A stretch of 64,000 nt of DNA from Enchytraeus crypticus (lineage: Eukaryota > Annelida > Clitellata > Enchytraeida > Enchytraeidae), in contig CAJHZI010000566.1 of assembly GCA_905160935.1 (NCBI GenBank), positions 771,001 through 835,000 of the forward strand. Direction: 5' to 3'. Made by a program: the position numbers and the translations under genes. The first letter of the stretch is position 1. Each line of letters begins with the position of its first letter. The notes beneath the pieces are model-generated. The model saw only the letters and a list, made by a program, of their open reading frames with translations, made no database searches and was not told the DNA's origin. Shown piece after piece: positions 10,466-21,949 of the stretch.

Positions 10466-11246
10466 GTGAAGAACTGTGATCGACCTTCAATAAGAATTTA
10501 TAGCCGGAAAAATATAGAAAGTTTTCTCACTGATCTGAAAAATTTAGAATGGTCTAATATTTATGAGAGTAATGATGTTGATAAATCTATAAAATTTTTA
10601 ATAGATAGTTTGTCACGTATCACAGAGATCAACTTTCCTCTTGTTAAATGTTCGCGTAAAAGACTAAAAGACAAACCTTGGATCACTAATGAACTAAGAA
10701 GATGTATAAAATTCAAAAACAATCTTTTTCTAAAATATAAGACTTCTAATAGCGATAAAGATAAACTTGACTATAAAGTGTACCCTAAAATACTTGATAA
10801 AAAGTTGTACATACACAGAGTTAATTTCTTTAAAAACTTACTTGATAACAAAATTAATTCAGTTAAAAGCATATGGAAAACGTTAAACAACATTTGCTCC
10901 TATAAAAACAGCTCAAAGAATTCATCCATTAAAAGTCTTTACACAGATAATGGCGGTACTAATGATAAAAAAAGAAATAGCTGAAAATTGTAATGCTAAT
11001 TTTAGTAAAATTGGCGAAGACCTTGCCGCTAAAATAATTCATACCAATCCAAGCTACTCAACATTCTTAAAGAACCGTAATCCTGTTTCTTTTTTTCTTA
11101 CTCCAATCTCCAAAAGCGAACCTATTAACGTAATTAATTCATTGAATAATACAACTTCAACTGGCTCTGACAATGTAAGCTCCAAAATTTTGAAACTTTC
11201 ATCTGAAATCATATCTTCACCGTTAAGTCATATTATAAATCTTTAA
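10466..11246 (+). pseudogene. LINE-C linker and RT N-terminal region
   Basis: Two overlapping frames (10466-10984 and 10950-11246) give the lysine-rich region between endonuclease and RT, including KPWITNELRR and later TGSDNVSSKILK, a block that normally precedes the RT fingers in jockey/CR1-like elements. A frame change lies near 10970. Confidence 0.7.
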
Positions 11247-11316
11247 TTTAGCACAGTTTACTTCCCAGTCAATTTTAAAATCGTAACAGTTATCCCAATA
11301 CACAAAAATGTAAGTC

Positions 11317-12270
11317 ATGATAAAAAAAGAAAATTACAGACCAATTTCCCTTTTGAGCAATTTGAGTAAGGTTTTCGAAAAAATTATGTACAAGAAACTA
11401 GTTGGTTTTCTAGATAAAAATGGAATTTTGCATGAAAATCTATTTGAATTTACACCGTGTCATTCAACAATCGATGCACTCTATAGTTTTGTCAATATGA
11501 TACGTATGGAAAAGGCTAATAAGAACTTGGTTATGGGGTTATTCTTTGATTTTACAAAAGCATTCGACTCAGTCTATCACAGTATTTTACTCGATAAACT
11601 TTGGCATTATGGGATACGCGGTATTACTCATACTTGGTTTAAATCATATCTTTCAGACCGTTCCCAATATGTTGTCGTTGATAATGTTAAATCTACTGTT
11701 TTACCGATGAAAATTGGTGTACCCCAAGGATCAATCTTGGGTCCTATCTTATTTTCAATATATATTAATGATATTCAAAATGCCTCTATTGAAGGATGTC
11801 TCAAATTATTTGCAGATGATTCAAACACTTTTGTTAATGCCAATAATCTAACAGAGCTCAACAAAAAGTCTAACATTGAATGTATGCGAATTAGCGAATG
11901 GAGTAAGGCTAATAAACTAACTATTAACTGCTCCAAATCTGTCCACGTGCTCTTCTACCCATCCCAATATAATGAGGATTCTATATTAGCTAACAACCTT
12001 GCTGTTACTGTTAATGGAAATGCTCTGTCAAGAGTTAAACTGGTTAAGTTTCTTGGTGCAAATATTGATGATAATTTAACTTTTTGTGAACATATCAAAT
12101 GTATAACGTCTAAAATCAATCGCATCTGTAGTATGTTATACAGACGCAGAGAGCTATTGCCTGCAATACGTCGTAAAAATTTATATTTTTCTTTGTTATT
12201 CAGTAGAATTTCATACGGCCTTATAATTTATGGAAATAATTCGGGAAAAGCACTTCATCCTCTGCATTAG
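11317..12270 (+). pseudogene. LINE-C reverse transcriptase
   Basis: The longest intact stretch of the element. It shows NYRPISLLSNLSKVFEKI, a CHSTIDAL block, FDFTKAFDSVYH, GVPQGSILGP (11714-11744), and LFADDSNTF with FADD codons at 11809-11820, where YADD is commoner. LTINCSKS and a thumb region follow. No in-frame stop occurs across these 300-plus residues, so decay may be recent. It ends in a frame change near 12260; the C-terminal part continues in another frame to about 12650. Confidence 0.85.
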
Positions 12271-12650
12271 CGAATAATAGAGCCCTTAGGATTCTCCAGG
12301 TTCAAAACAGACGATATAAAACCAAGCTCCTTTATGAGAACTACAGTACCTTGCCGATACATCTGTTGTATAAGTCTATGACTGCCAATATGATTTATAA
12401 GTGCTTATATCACGAAGGATGCATGTCTAAAGTTATAAAAGATATGTTTATATCTGATCTTTTAAATAGCGGCTATCAGACTAGGCTTTCGGTATCCAAT
12501 TATCTTTCTTTACCTGCGAATCGTTTTATCTTCTCATCTAATGTATTTGAATGATGCTCAATATGGAACGCTATACCTATTGCAATTCGCAACTTAAACT
12601 CTTTTAATTCTTTTAAGGTGTCATACAGACTTTTCCTTATGAAATCTTAT
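12271..12650 (+). pseudogene. LINE-C C-terminal region
   Basis: After a frame change the sequence encodes NNRALRILQ..., LPIHLLYKSM and, past a stop at 12552-12554, IWNAIPIAIRNL with a terminal FLMKSY. The W-N-x-I-P block is typical of the end of these polyproteins. About 330 bp of untranslated 3' sequence follow. Confidence 0.65.
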
Positions 12651-12987
12651 TAATTATTGAATTACTATTTAAAATCTGACATATATTAGATAATCGTATC
12701 ATATATTATTTTGGGTAATCTATTTACAATCCTGGTGACATATACGTAACATATTACTGTTGTCATGTTTTGGACAAAACCTTAGTGCTTCTTCCATCTC
12801 CTTCTTTCTTTGTTTACTGCGGTGGTCAGCTCGATAGGGTACTTCAGTACCCTCTCTGATGGCCGTGGTGAGCAAATTTCAGTTTCTGTTTGATGCTACA
12901 TATGTTGATTCTCACTTTTGTCTGCTGATTTATCTGTTTTCACAAATATTTGTCGATGTTTCATGAATTTCTAAATAAACACATGTA

Positions 12988-12991
<4 letters not shown>

Positions 12992-13024
<33 letters not shown>
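12992..13024. repeat. (CT)n microsatellite
   Basis: Pure CT run directly after the LINE-C 3' untranslated region. Confidence 0.95.
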
Positions 13025-13031
<7 letters not shown>

Positions 13032-13189
13032 AATCTCTTAGACACATATCTCTTTTAGACACTCTTGTGGCACTCTTACAGTTTTATGTTTCTTAAATAT
13101 TGATGAATCGGTAACTAGTAAACTATTAAGTTTAGTGGGTTCTTGGTTTTTGGGGTCTTACTTTATATTAAGACGACACAGGGACTCTA

Positions 13190-13315
13190 TGGTGGTGAGA
13201 CATTATTTACTTATAAGAGATACATAGGACACAGGGTGGAGCACAACCAGGATTCGAACTGAACCCCATTGCCTCCGTGCCGATCAGCTAAACCACTGAC
13301 CAACTAGCCAAATCT
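13190..13315 (-). mobile_element. tRNA-derived SINE head
   Basis: On the minus strand an A-box-like TAGTTGGTCAGTGG is followed by a B-box-like GTTCGAATCC. The spacing fits a tRNA-derived promoter, but the arms do not fold into a complete tRNA and the B box is preceded by an extra GGGTTCA. It is therefore read as a SINE or tRNA pseudogene. Confidence 0.5.
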
Positions 13316-13427
13316 AAGTTTTTCAACGTTTAATATATAATACATCGGGCCGTCCTATATTAGCATTATATTGTGCACAGCCTCACTTTTTTTTAATAAA
13401 CCTCGCGTTTTTCCGTCAGTTCTCTGT

Positions 13428-13429
13428 AG

Positions 13430-13471
<42 letters not shown>

Positions 13472-13604
13472 GTGTCTCTCTCTGTCTCTCTCTCTATCTC
13501 TCTCGCTCACTATCTCTTTATCTATCTATCTCCTTCACTATCTCTCTCTTTCGCTATCTCTCTCAATCTATCTGTCTATTTATCTCTATCTATCTGTCTA
13601 TCTC

Positions 13605-13651
<47 letters not shown>

Positions 13652-13655
13652 AACT
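13428..13655. repeat. (CT)n / (TCTA)n microsatellite
   Basis: CT-rich run with TATC and TGTC variants. Two overlapping L/S-rich open frames here are low-complexity artefacts. Confidence 0.95.
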
Positions 13656-15433
13656 GCTCGTCTGTTATTATCTCATTCCAGGTGATAAATTATGTATGAC
13701 TCCGATGAAGCTTCCTATATGCAATATTCTGATCAGCTAAAGTCCCAGGCACATCTGATTCTCCAGCCAGTGGAAAGAGCCGAAGTGAAATTGCCTACTT
13801 AATGATCAAAGCTCTCCAGCCTTTGATCTCTATGATTTGTGCAGAGAATAGGAATGATGTAAGTGAAGGTTATAATGCAGCGCAAACTCAAGTCAATTTC
13901 TCATATAATATAATGCACATATGGTAAGCTGTTTATCTGCGTTTGTATATTGCACTGAGATACGCATACAAGATAATCAATCAAGACAAGAAATCAATTC
14001 CAGATTCAATGCTGTAAAACTCCAGTTTGCTTTGGAGTCACTTAACTAAAGTCTATTGTCGGAATACTTGTGACAAAATAAATCTCTTTTTCAAACTTAA
14101 TTTGAGTCAAACATATTTTACAATTCTGAAATGCATTACTTGATAAGTTTAACATACAATTGCCTAATTTGTTTTAATCCAGAATGAAGCCATGATTCCC
14201 TCATTTCACTGAAATACACTAATGGCTGGATATTGACTGAAATGTAGGCATGTAGTACAATCGATGTGACAACAACATTTAATACAATCATAATTCTAAT
14301 GAGAAATGAATCATCGTTTATATCACTTATTCTGTCTGAACAAATTTATACATAAACAAACTTGTACTGTGTCTGTTACAAAGAGGCGACTAAGTATGAA
14401 GTGGGAATAACAATGTAGGATCAATAGAATAAATTAATTTTTCCTGATTTTAATAAATGCTTAAAAGTTGTACTTGTATGATGCTACTTGACGACAGGGT
14501 AACATCAAACTTTTATACAATTCTATTCACGTGTGTGGAGTTGGAATTAATAGACACATTGGACCTGTCATTTGGCTGAGTATCAGACATAGATAGAAAA
14601 TGAGGGCGAGAGGGAGAAAGTGGATAAAACTACCAAACTTTTGTCCAATTAAGGAGAATTGTTCACTGAAAATGCACAACTGCATGTATATTTTACCGTA
14701 AATGTCTTTAACGGATCAGGTTTTTGCTCTAACTTAATCGAAGTCGCGATTTCAAATTAAGTAACTTGAACTATTTGTTGAAATTAAATGTATAACTTAA
14801 ATATTTATGACATTTCAAAGAACTTTAGGCTACAAAACTACCAGAAGATTCGAATTAAGAACTAACCGATATTCAGTAGCTTTTTCGGTGGTCTGATTTT
14901 TCTTTGAAATTGAAATTTTGGACCTTAATTGAAACAAACGTTTGAACTCGTGCCCTTGTGTCTTTTTATTCATCAGGAAGTACAGAGTAGAGTATGTGGA
15001 CCTGACCCATTCGACGTTAACCACTACACCCAGGGGCTTTACATGTACATGAACCTTGTGTACCCTTGTAATGAATATTTTTATCCCAGAGCTTGACGGC
15101 TTCAACGAAGCATTTTATCCGTGTAATCAAGTATTAATGAGCAAACCATCGCATGTCAACATATGATGAAAGTTTCATGAATTTTGTCTGCATTTGCAGA
15201 CCAAGCAATAGCGAGGATACCACTAGAGCGTTTGAGAGTTAGTTAAATTTGTAAAGCTTTTAAAGCATATCTGAACGGTATTCTATTTTATTTATCGCTT
15301 CATTTCAGGCGTAAGAACCCATACATGAATCTTGCACATAGAACAATGCAACAAAAACCAGAAAAGCAAATAGTCTGCGCATAAATTGAGCTAAAGGCCT
15401 AAAACAATTACTTATAGAATTAGGCATACAAGG
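13656..15433. other. Non-genic DNA, nothing recognised
   Basis: No motif, repeat family or supported ORF. A 91-codon minus-strand frame at 14830-15105 has no recognisable domain. Confidence 0.5.
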
Positions 15434-15720
15434 CTATAATAGGCTCAGAACATCAAAACACTTAACTAGCATATTAGCATTATCCAGCAAGCACATTCTA
15501 AACTTTAATCTGTAATTTGAAAGGATAGTATCAAAACTAGGCAATCCGGTTTCTAGCAGCGCGATGGTTAGGCTGCTGTAACGTTTGTATCCAAAAAATA
15601 TTTTAATACATTTATTATAGCAAGATCGAAACTTCTCTATTGAACCTATTGTACACGACGACCATAGTGCCACAACATAGAAGCACATACAATAGGATTT
15701 GAATAGTGATGCTACAAAAC
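15434..15720 (-). pseudogene. LINE reverse-transcriptase C-terminal fragment
   Basis: The minus-strand frame reads FKSYCMCFYVVALW, then CYNKCIKIFFGYKR and LPSFDTILSNYRLKF. This series of aromatic and cysteine-rich blocks is familiar from the C-terminal part of many metazoan endonuclease-reverse transcriptases. It belongs to neither LINE-A nor LINE-C as judged by sequence. Only about 95 residues survive. Confidence 0.6.
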
Positions 15721-16032
15721 TTTATATTTTATCTAATATTTAGTGTAGCAAGCGAATTAAAAAGCCCAAAACAGAAAGTGTAATTCGAAACATGATATGC
15801 CATAAAGCCGTTATGGCAGATACTGAAGAACGTCTATGCCATTTATTCAAGCAAAATCTGCCTCATAATAGTATTAGTGCTGAAAGGTTTAATATTGATT
15901 CAAACAATGCTAGATTTACTTATCCTAAATGATCGCTTTGTAACAAATTTTATATCGTAATAATTATTGTTAAAATTGTGATATGCCATTATGCCGCGCA
16001 TTTCAATAATAAATAAAAGTAATAAATAGGCC

Positions 16033-16090
16033 TAAAGATTTAACGTCCGTTTCCTCATACAAGAATGATATCAGGAACGTCATGCGGCCA
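16033..16090 (-). mobile_element. LINE-A 3' tail fragment
   Basis: Reverse complement gives the LINE-A end: CCTGATATCATTCTTGTATG, then GAGGAAACGGACGTTAAA. The outer hairpin pairing (ACGTTCC with GGACGT) is nearly kept. Confidence 0.75.
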
Positions 16091-16530
16091 AGACGTAGGT
16101 GAGGCCAAACCTGGGCGAAAAAAGGATAAACCCAAGAAATATGCGATCTTTCGGTATATGTTTTATTGTCGTTAAATTAATCTAAAATTTAATAAGGCCC
16201 TAATCTGTCCACTCCAAGGATTCTTCATTAAAGGATGCGTGAGAACTTCGTAATAACAGTGCAATGATTAAACTGATGAGAACTAACTTTCTTACAAAAT
16301 CTGCAGCATCAATCTTCAAGTTCATAAACATTTGTTACTGTTCAAATCTAAAGAAGTGATACATGTATATAGATCAATTTCGCTATTTTTATGTATACTA
16401 CCAGAACGTTAATTTACGATTAATACATGAATATTTTGCAAAGCAAACTCTAAAATATCTTATACTTTACACACCTTACAGATAGGTACTATTTTGTATT
16501 TTTTACTTTCTATTTTTTAGTAACTTTTTG

Positions 16531-16612
16531 ATGGACAAGCGAATCAACATATCACCGAGAGATGGCTTCATTAGCTCTGTCATCGTGGAAGCGTCAGCTT
16601 GAAGAAGATTGA
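16531..16612 (+). promoter_or_regulatory. Two overlapping upstream ORFs before the GPCR start
   Basis: ATG at 16531 opens a 23-codon ORF ending in TGA at 16600-16602. ATG at 16562 opens a 16-codon ORF in another frame ending in TGA at 16610-16612. Both end before the receptor ATG at 16647. A possible splice acceptor (TATTTTTTAG) ends at 16520, so a leader exon could start here. If transcribed, these uORFs would be expected to lower receptor translation. Confidence 0.4.
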
Positions 16613-16646
16613 CGACCGCATCACGTGTTTACGTAATCAAACAAAA

Positions 16647-17060
16647 ATGTCGTCAGACAACGACTCGACAATGGACAACATAACAGACAGGTTCAGCGAG
16701 GAAGACTACATATTTCACAGTCTATTATTCTACACCATAGCTCCGCTAATGCTCTCGATCTTTACAATCGTGGGAATTCTCGGAAATTTGATCGTAGTGT
16801 ACGTGATTCTAACCAATAAGCCAATGCGAAATGTGACGAACATCCTCTTGTTGAACCTGGCAGTTTCAGATATCGCTTTTCTACTGGTGTGTGGACCATT
16901 CACTGCGCACAAGTACGCTTCGGACGGTTGGTACTTTGGAAACCTGGCCTGTCAGGTAATTCAGTACGTGCTGTATGTGTGTGTCTACGTCACAGTGTAC
17001 ACTCTGGTAGCCATCTCTGTGTATAGATACGTCACCATCGTGCGAGGTCACAAATTACAG
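16647..17060 (+). CDS. Allatostatin-A/galanin-like GPCR, exon 1
   Basis: Encodes residues 1-138 of a class A peptide receptor. ATG 16647 is chosen because an in-frame TAG lies at 16572-16574 and no ATG comes between; ATG 16671 is an alternative. The N-terminus has two N-glycosylation sequons (NDS, NIT). TM1 has GILGNLIVVYVI, TM2 LNLAVSDIAFLLVCGPF, extracellular loop 1 WYFG, and TM3 begins at the conserved cysteine of LACQVIQY. The pattern TNILLLNLA...PFTAHKY...GWYFG...QYVL resembles allatostatin-A receptors. The DRY position reads YRY. The exon ends in phase 0 after HKLQ at a GTAAAT donor, just beyond TM3, a position also used by vertebrate galanin receptors 2 and 3. Ligand identity is inference. 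Confidence 0.85.
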
Positions 17061-17577
17061 GTAAATTAACTTATTAACGTGATAGATTAATTGACTGAAT
17101 ATTTTATTGGTATAGCTATTATTTATTTCTATGATGTTCTAGATCGTAATTTATCTCCGAATTAACTTCATAGATTAATTGATTTAATACTTTACTGTTT
17201 TAGCAATAACTTTTGTTTCTGTGATAATCCAAATCGTAATTAAACTCCGAAATTTCCTCCACACTACTCACTTTCTTGATTTATACGCTCTTTGTTTACG
17301 TTGATTCGGTTACAATTAATAAACATAACTCTGTTTCTCTTTGCTCTCCCATTCATGTCCGCCATTGGCGTAGCTATGGAGCATCTCTATCAATTTCTGA
17401 ATTTAATATACAGTAAACCTTACTCAGGAACATTCTCTATTCCACAGAACCATTCAGGCGCGGATCCAGAAGATGGGCCCAGTTCCCCCCTTTTACCCAT
17501 CAATAGAAGAATTCGCATCTACATTTAAATGATGATAATGGCTATTTGTATGTGCAATTATTTATTTGAGTTTTAGC

Positions 17578-17680
17578 ATAATAAAGGTTTAACTTCCGTT
17601 TCCTCCTACAATGATGATATCAGGGACGTCTCCCCATCACAAGTCACAATAAATCGATTCACCCCAAACGACCTAAATAA
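17578..17680 (-). mobile_element. LINE-A 3' end fragment
   Basis: The reverse complement reads GGGGTGAATCGATTTATTGT then GGGACGTCCCTGATATCATC and AACTTTATTA-like tail, matching LINE-A 5310-5405. Inserted within the GPCR intron, opposite in strand to the gene. Confidence 0.8.
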
Positions 17681-18636
17681 AAAACATGTGCAAAACAGGG
17701 GTGTAAGTAAAAAATGAACTCTGTCCCGGAGAATGGGTTGACGTAATCAAAATACTCTCACTGTCCAAAATTATTTCGCCCCTATTTAAAAAGTCCTGGA
17801 TCCGTCACTGGAACCTTTATCAGTTCCGTAAAAACACAAATCATTTGTGCGTAGAAATATTAACTTTGTCTCTAGAACATTATTCAGGACATCGAAGTAT
17901 TTTACAAAACGCGTAGAGCCTCTCGAATTATGACATTAACCCAAAACCTGAAGGTAGATGAAATGACGGCACTGAAATTAAAATCCTATGTAAAAAACAA
18001 CTAGTTATCTAACCTTAACGATATTTAACCTATCTGACACGAATAAAATGGTAAAATATATCTTTAACTTCGACGCCCACATGAACTTTTAGTACCAAAC
18101 AAGGAAAAAATTTCCTAAGAGAATTGTAACCTACATCACATTCACTCGACTACCGAATAGTCTTTAATCCCACTCTTCCCCGTAGAAATTGAAAGACATC
18201 GCGGTGCTAAAAGCTCAAAAGGAACATGGTAAATATTTAACAAGTTTTCACTGAAATGGATTGAAACGAACTGCAGAGCCAAGAGGATTTCCATAGCAAC
18301 ACTTTTCAGATAACGAAGATTAAAATTTAATAATAGTGGCCATCATGTGCGAAATCTTACTGAAAATCATATCATGCAGCTGAAATCAAAGCGACTTTTG
18401 AGTAAACTTTTTTGAGGTGCAAATTGTCCATTACTTCGTCTCATTAATCCCCCACATGTAACTTTATACTTAGTCTGTTATTTCTTAAAGATGACAAAGT
18501 TTTACAGTATTTCTGCAGTAATTACAAAGCACTCGTAGTCCAAAGACGCAAATTATTTCTGGGGAAGATTAATAATTAGAAATAGATAGTTTGTGTGTAG
18601 CACGTTGAATTTAAATTTCCCATTATTTCTTAATAA

Positions 18637-18746
18637 AGCTAAAGTTTATGCCAGTTTCTTAACTCGAAAGCTATGTCAGTGACGTGCGAGCCCAGGATTT
18701 GAACACTGCACATACTGATCCGCGGTCGTATATCTCACCGACATCA
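18637..18746 (-). mobile_element. SINE-A copy 3
   Basis: Minus-strand B-box-like GTTCAAATCCTGGGC and tail AACTCGAAAG...CAGTTTC (as read on +). Slightly diverged; lies in the GPCR intron. Confidence 0.7.
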
Positions 18747-18902
18747 TAGTTATTAATATGACTAATAGTACTAGTACGTATAATTTTAAAGCGGTGACAT
18801 ATACAATAATATATACAGCATAGAGTTTTATACATTTATATATTAATTACACCTGTATATTTATTCAAGTGTATATACATGTACTTACGTGTATATGCAT
18901 AT

Positions 18903-19115
18903 TTCTCTCTCGAGTGTTCTGGCAAGTGGTAGGTCCAAGGTACATATTCATACTGAGAAGTGCACTCCATAAATCAACAAGTTAATCAATTCACAAAAGG
19001 CATCGACTTAGCCGTATCATATTTAGCCTATAGCTTGCTGAAAAATATGGATTCTGAAGTAGTTACACGTTGCTTCCTCAGTTGTTGCTTAGTCGCCTCT
19101 TACGATATGTATGCG
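18903..19115 (-). mobile_element. SINE-C copy 1
   Basis: Read on the minus strand: head ATCGTAAGAGGCGACTAAG, middle CAAGCTATAGGCTAAAT, then GTGCACTTCTCAG and the tail ACCTTGGACCTACCACTTGC followed by GAGAGAGA. The same order of blocks occurs at 29372-29612 and 31366-31560. The tail resembles LINE-B. It lacks recognisable A and B boxes, so the promoter type is unknown. Confidence 0.65.
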
Positions 19116-19119
19116 CATT

Positions 19120-19121
19120 TA

Positions 19122-19156
<35 letters not shown>

Positions 19157-19360
19157 AATAATAGAAATCAATGGGTAAAACAAGTTTCTAAAATATTTTA
19201 TATTTGTATGGATTTGGGTAAAAATGTGGAGTATGTAGTTTTAAATTAATTTTATATGAAACAGACAGAGAATATAAGGCACAGGAATGTAAAACTGAAA
19301 TTTATGAGTAATTTAAGAGAGAGAGAGAGAGAGAGTGAGTGAAAGAGAGAGAGAGAAAGC
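19120..19360. repeat. (TA)n and (GA)n microsatellites
   Basis: (TA)n at 19125-19154 and (GA)n with GTGA variants at 19313-19360, separated by unannotated AT-rich sequence. Confidence 0.9.
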
Positions 19361-20520
19361 AATAGACAGAGATAAAGGGAGATAAACAGCGAGGGATGGA
19401 ATATAATATAGCTTTAAATATGAACCTTTGGACCAAATTCTTGAAAACATACCAGAAAGTGAAACGCTTAAAATGCCACTCTTTCACCAAAACATTTTTT
19501 CATATTATTGCAACTTCAAAATTACCATAAACGTTCCCAATGAGAGTCTTTAGTGAACATATGATTTTAACTTTCACGATGTGAAATTTAACAAATATCT
19601 CTTCGGCGCTTCTTAGGGTTCCTAAAGAGATTGTTTCGTACATTTATAATCCTTCCAGGTCAAAGCTTCTCTGTCTGCGTCACCTACTTCAATGATCTAT
19701 TTATCAGGTAAAAAGATTAAATAAAGACATACGCACGATGAGATAAAATCCAGAACTTGGATCGCTGGCCTATCTAAAAGGCAATGTCCTTGCCTCTATT
19801 CGTTTGAGTAAATATTATTGCTCACTATCAGCCAGGCTAGGAATCCGTGAGGTAAGATTAAACATGAATGATAGACTATGGAATGAAATATCTGCATGCA
19901 TATGCATTTATATTGCATCCATTAATCGTCTCTCCAATTTCCCATATCATCGCTGACAAATTGGATTTGCTTTGTAAGTCGTCATCCATTCATATTTTGC
20001 GAGCATAATATTTCCGGTCTACTCCTACTTTATAGTAGACAGACAGAACAAATTAATCAGAGGTTACTTCTATTATGTGGAAGAGACAATGTCGCCCCAG
20101 ACAGTGGTTGACCTGTGAGATAGGTCATATCTGATTTTCTTGCCGTTTCGGTAAGGCAGGCTAAACATAAACGAATAAGGTCTATTATTGTTTTAAAAAA
20201 GCCATTGATAAAGTGAGATTGCAATAAATATTACCAACACTTGAAAAACATGAAGAATCAAGTAGCAAAATATTTCCTGCTGATCACATTCTCATAGTCT
20301 GTCAAGCGAGGACGCTTTACCAAACCATTGGAAGGTAGAAGCTCAAAAGTGTGACTATTGAGAAGAACAAGAATACCAATATGGCCTTTAAATAATTGTA
20401 AACGCAGCATTACTGGAGAGGACTCTTCTTCTAAAAACCTTTACATTAGTTCAGACCAAGAAGAGCTATAGAGACAGAAATGGTACATTTGTAGATTATA
20501 CGGTATAGTAATATTAGTGA

Positions 20521-20525
20521 TAATG

Positions 20526-20565
<40 letters not shown>

Positions 20566-20566
20566 G
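20521..20566. repeat. (TAA)n microsatellite, tail of repeat-E
   Basis: About 14 trinucleotides directly at the end of the minus-strand repeat-E copy; on that strand it is a 3' (TTA)n tail. Confidence 0.9.
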
Positions 20567-20752
20567 CGAAAAGCGAGAGACTTCTTTTCTTTGGCAAAGG
20601 CTTTCCATGACTTTGCAAAGATTTAATGCAGGCATGCTTCAGCAGTTCTTTTGAGCCGATTGATGACCTCGAGTAGCCGGGCAGCGATTCAGCACGTATT
20701 GCTTGAATCGTTTTTATCAAACCTCAGGTTCTTTACAGCGGGGGTAAAAAAA
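20567..20752 (-). mobile_element. repeat-E copy 1 (retroelement-like, TTA tail)
   Basis: Matches 30213-30376 in the same orientation: on the + strand, GACCTCGAGTAGCCGGGC, GCGATTCAGCACG, AATCGTTT and TCAAACC are shared. Both copies end in (TTA)n on the minus strand, which suggests a SINE or LINE 3' end copied by a LINE-A-type enzyme. Confidence 0.65.
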
Positions 20753-20790
20753 TAATAGTACAGCCAAGGGCATTAAAAATAAAAATAATA

Positions 20791-21040
20791 ACACACATTA
20801 TAGTGAAATTATCAACTATGTTGCTATCTACTGTTCTTAATACCACATTTTTAATCCGTTAGGTAGTTTAGTCAATTTTCCGTGAAACCAGTCCTGTGAA
20901 TGTCCGAGATATACTCTCAGTTCTGCGCGACCGGGAATCGAACCCACGAGAGTGTAATTCATCTCAGGATCTGTCACTTAAAACCTCATGATGTTACCTG
21001 ATGATGTCGCCTCTTACCACTGCGCTACTGAGACATTCTT
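20791..21040 (-). mobile_element. SINE-B copy 1
   Basis: On the minus strand the head has a B box GGGTTCGATTCCCGG-type sequence, preceded by AGTGGTAAGAGG. A central block follows: GAGAGTATATCTCGGACATT. The 3' part contains ATGTGGTATTAAG and ends ATTTCACTATAATGTGTG. The whole length matches 35010-35285 and 62833-63065. Confidence 0.8.
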
Positions 21041-21424
21041 ATGAATCTGAACAGAGGATATCTAATTCAGAAATCATATGTGGTACACTTTATTTTATAT
21101 TTCAATTTTAACACCATATTCATTGCTCAAACTATATAGGCTAATGGCATGCTCTTGCAATAACTATGCCCGTTGACTTTTATTTCTAACAAACGAGTAA
21201 AATCAAGAAAAGGTTAATTTATTTCTCAATTGTCAATAGAAGAATATGTTTAGTAAAATCCTAGTACACCGACTATTGCTTGCAAAATCGTTCAAGCAAA
21301 TACAATATTCAGAGTCTGAAGCACCTGCAGGAATGCTTTCAACGCGTAAACCACCCAACAAACAGCACGTATAGTGGAGTCATTTCCTAACGGAAGCCGC
21401 CACGTCAACATTGAATGATCAGTA

Positions 21425-21630
21425 TTGAATGATCTTCGTTTCAATCCCGAATATCAAAAACTATTTTTTTTCTTTTTTTGTTCGTATTGTTACACATATG
21501 ACATTCCGTATGTGCTTCATAGTTTCCTTTCTTATAGTTGCTGTTTTTTGTAGTTTTCGTTGTTTCCTTCATTCCTCCCCATGGTTATTAATAATCGTTG
21601 CCTTTAATTCTGTCAGAAATCGCTGTGTGA
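21425..21630 (+). repeat. repeat-D copy 2
   Basis: Matches 49895-50090 over GTTACACATATGACAT.CCG, ATGTGCTTC, AGTTTTCGTTGTTTCCT and CCATGGTT. In both copies the same chance reading frame (TVTHMT-like, SFRCFL) is open, but stops and indels elsewhere argue against coding. Confidence 0.65.
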
Positions 21631-21699
21631 GGCTATCAAAGGAATGATTACAAATCTATAGAAATCTTTCTATCAATGTTATACTTGTCATAAAAATCA

Positions 21700-21870
21700 T
21701 CATCATACTGGCCTATTTCTTTATTATTATTTACTAAATTAATTATCCATAATATTATCCATTATTTATATCACATTATCATATTATTGTCATATTATTA
21801 TCAAATTAATATCATATTATGATCATCATACGATATGATACGATACGATACGATACGATATGATATATCA
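21700..21870. repeat. Imperfect AT-rich simple repeats
   Basis: (ATTATC)-like runs followed by a short (TACGA)n tract at about 21830-21860. Confidence 0.8.
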
Positions 21871-21949
21871 TATTTTCATATTATTTTCAAGCTGAACTGA
21901 ATTATTTATTTCACAGTAGGTTTACTATTTAATCAAATTTAAAGCCAAA

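Larger units (their letters stand above)
9838..12985 (+). mobile_element. LINE-C: jockey/CR1-type non-LTR retrotransposon, degraded
   Basis: Holds an endonuclease missing its first few dozen residues, a linker, a reverse transcriptase with an FADD active site and a C-terminal region, spread over at least four frame changes. The 5' end begins inside the endonuclease straight after a (CT)n tract (9826-9845); the 3' flank is again (CT)n at 12992-13024. The element differs clearly from LINE-A in sequence and in lacking a (TTA)n tail. Exact clade is uncertain. Confidence 0.8.
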
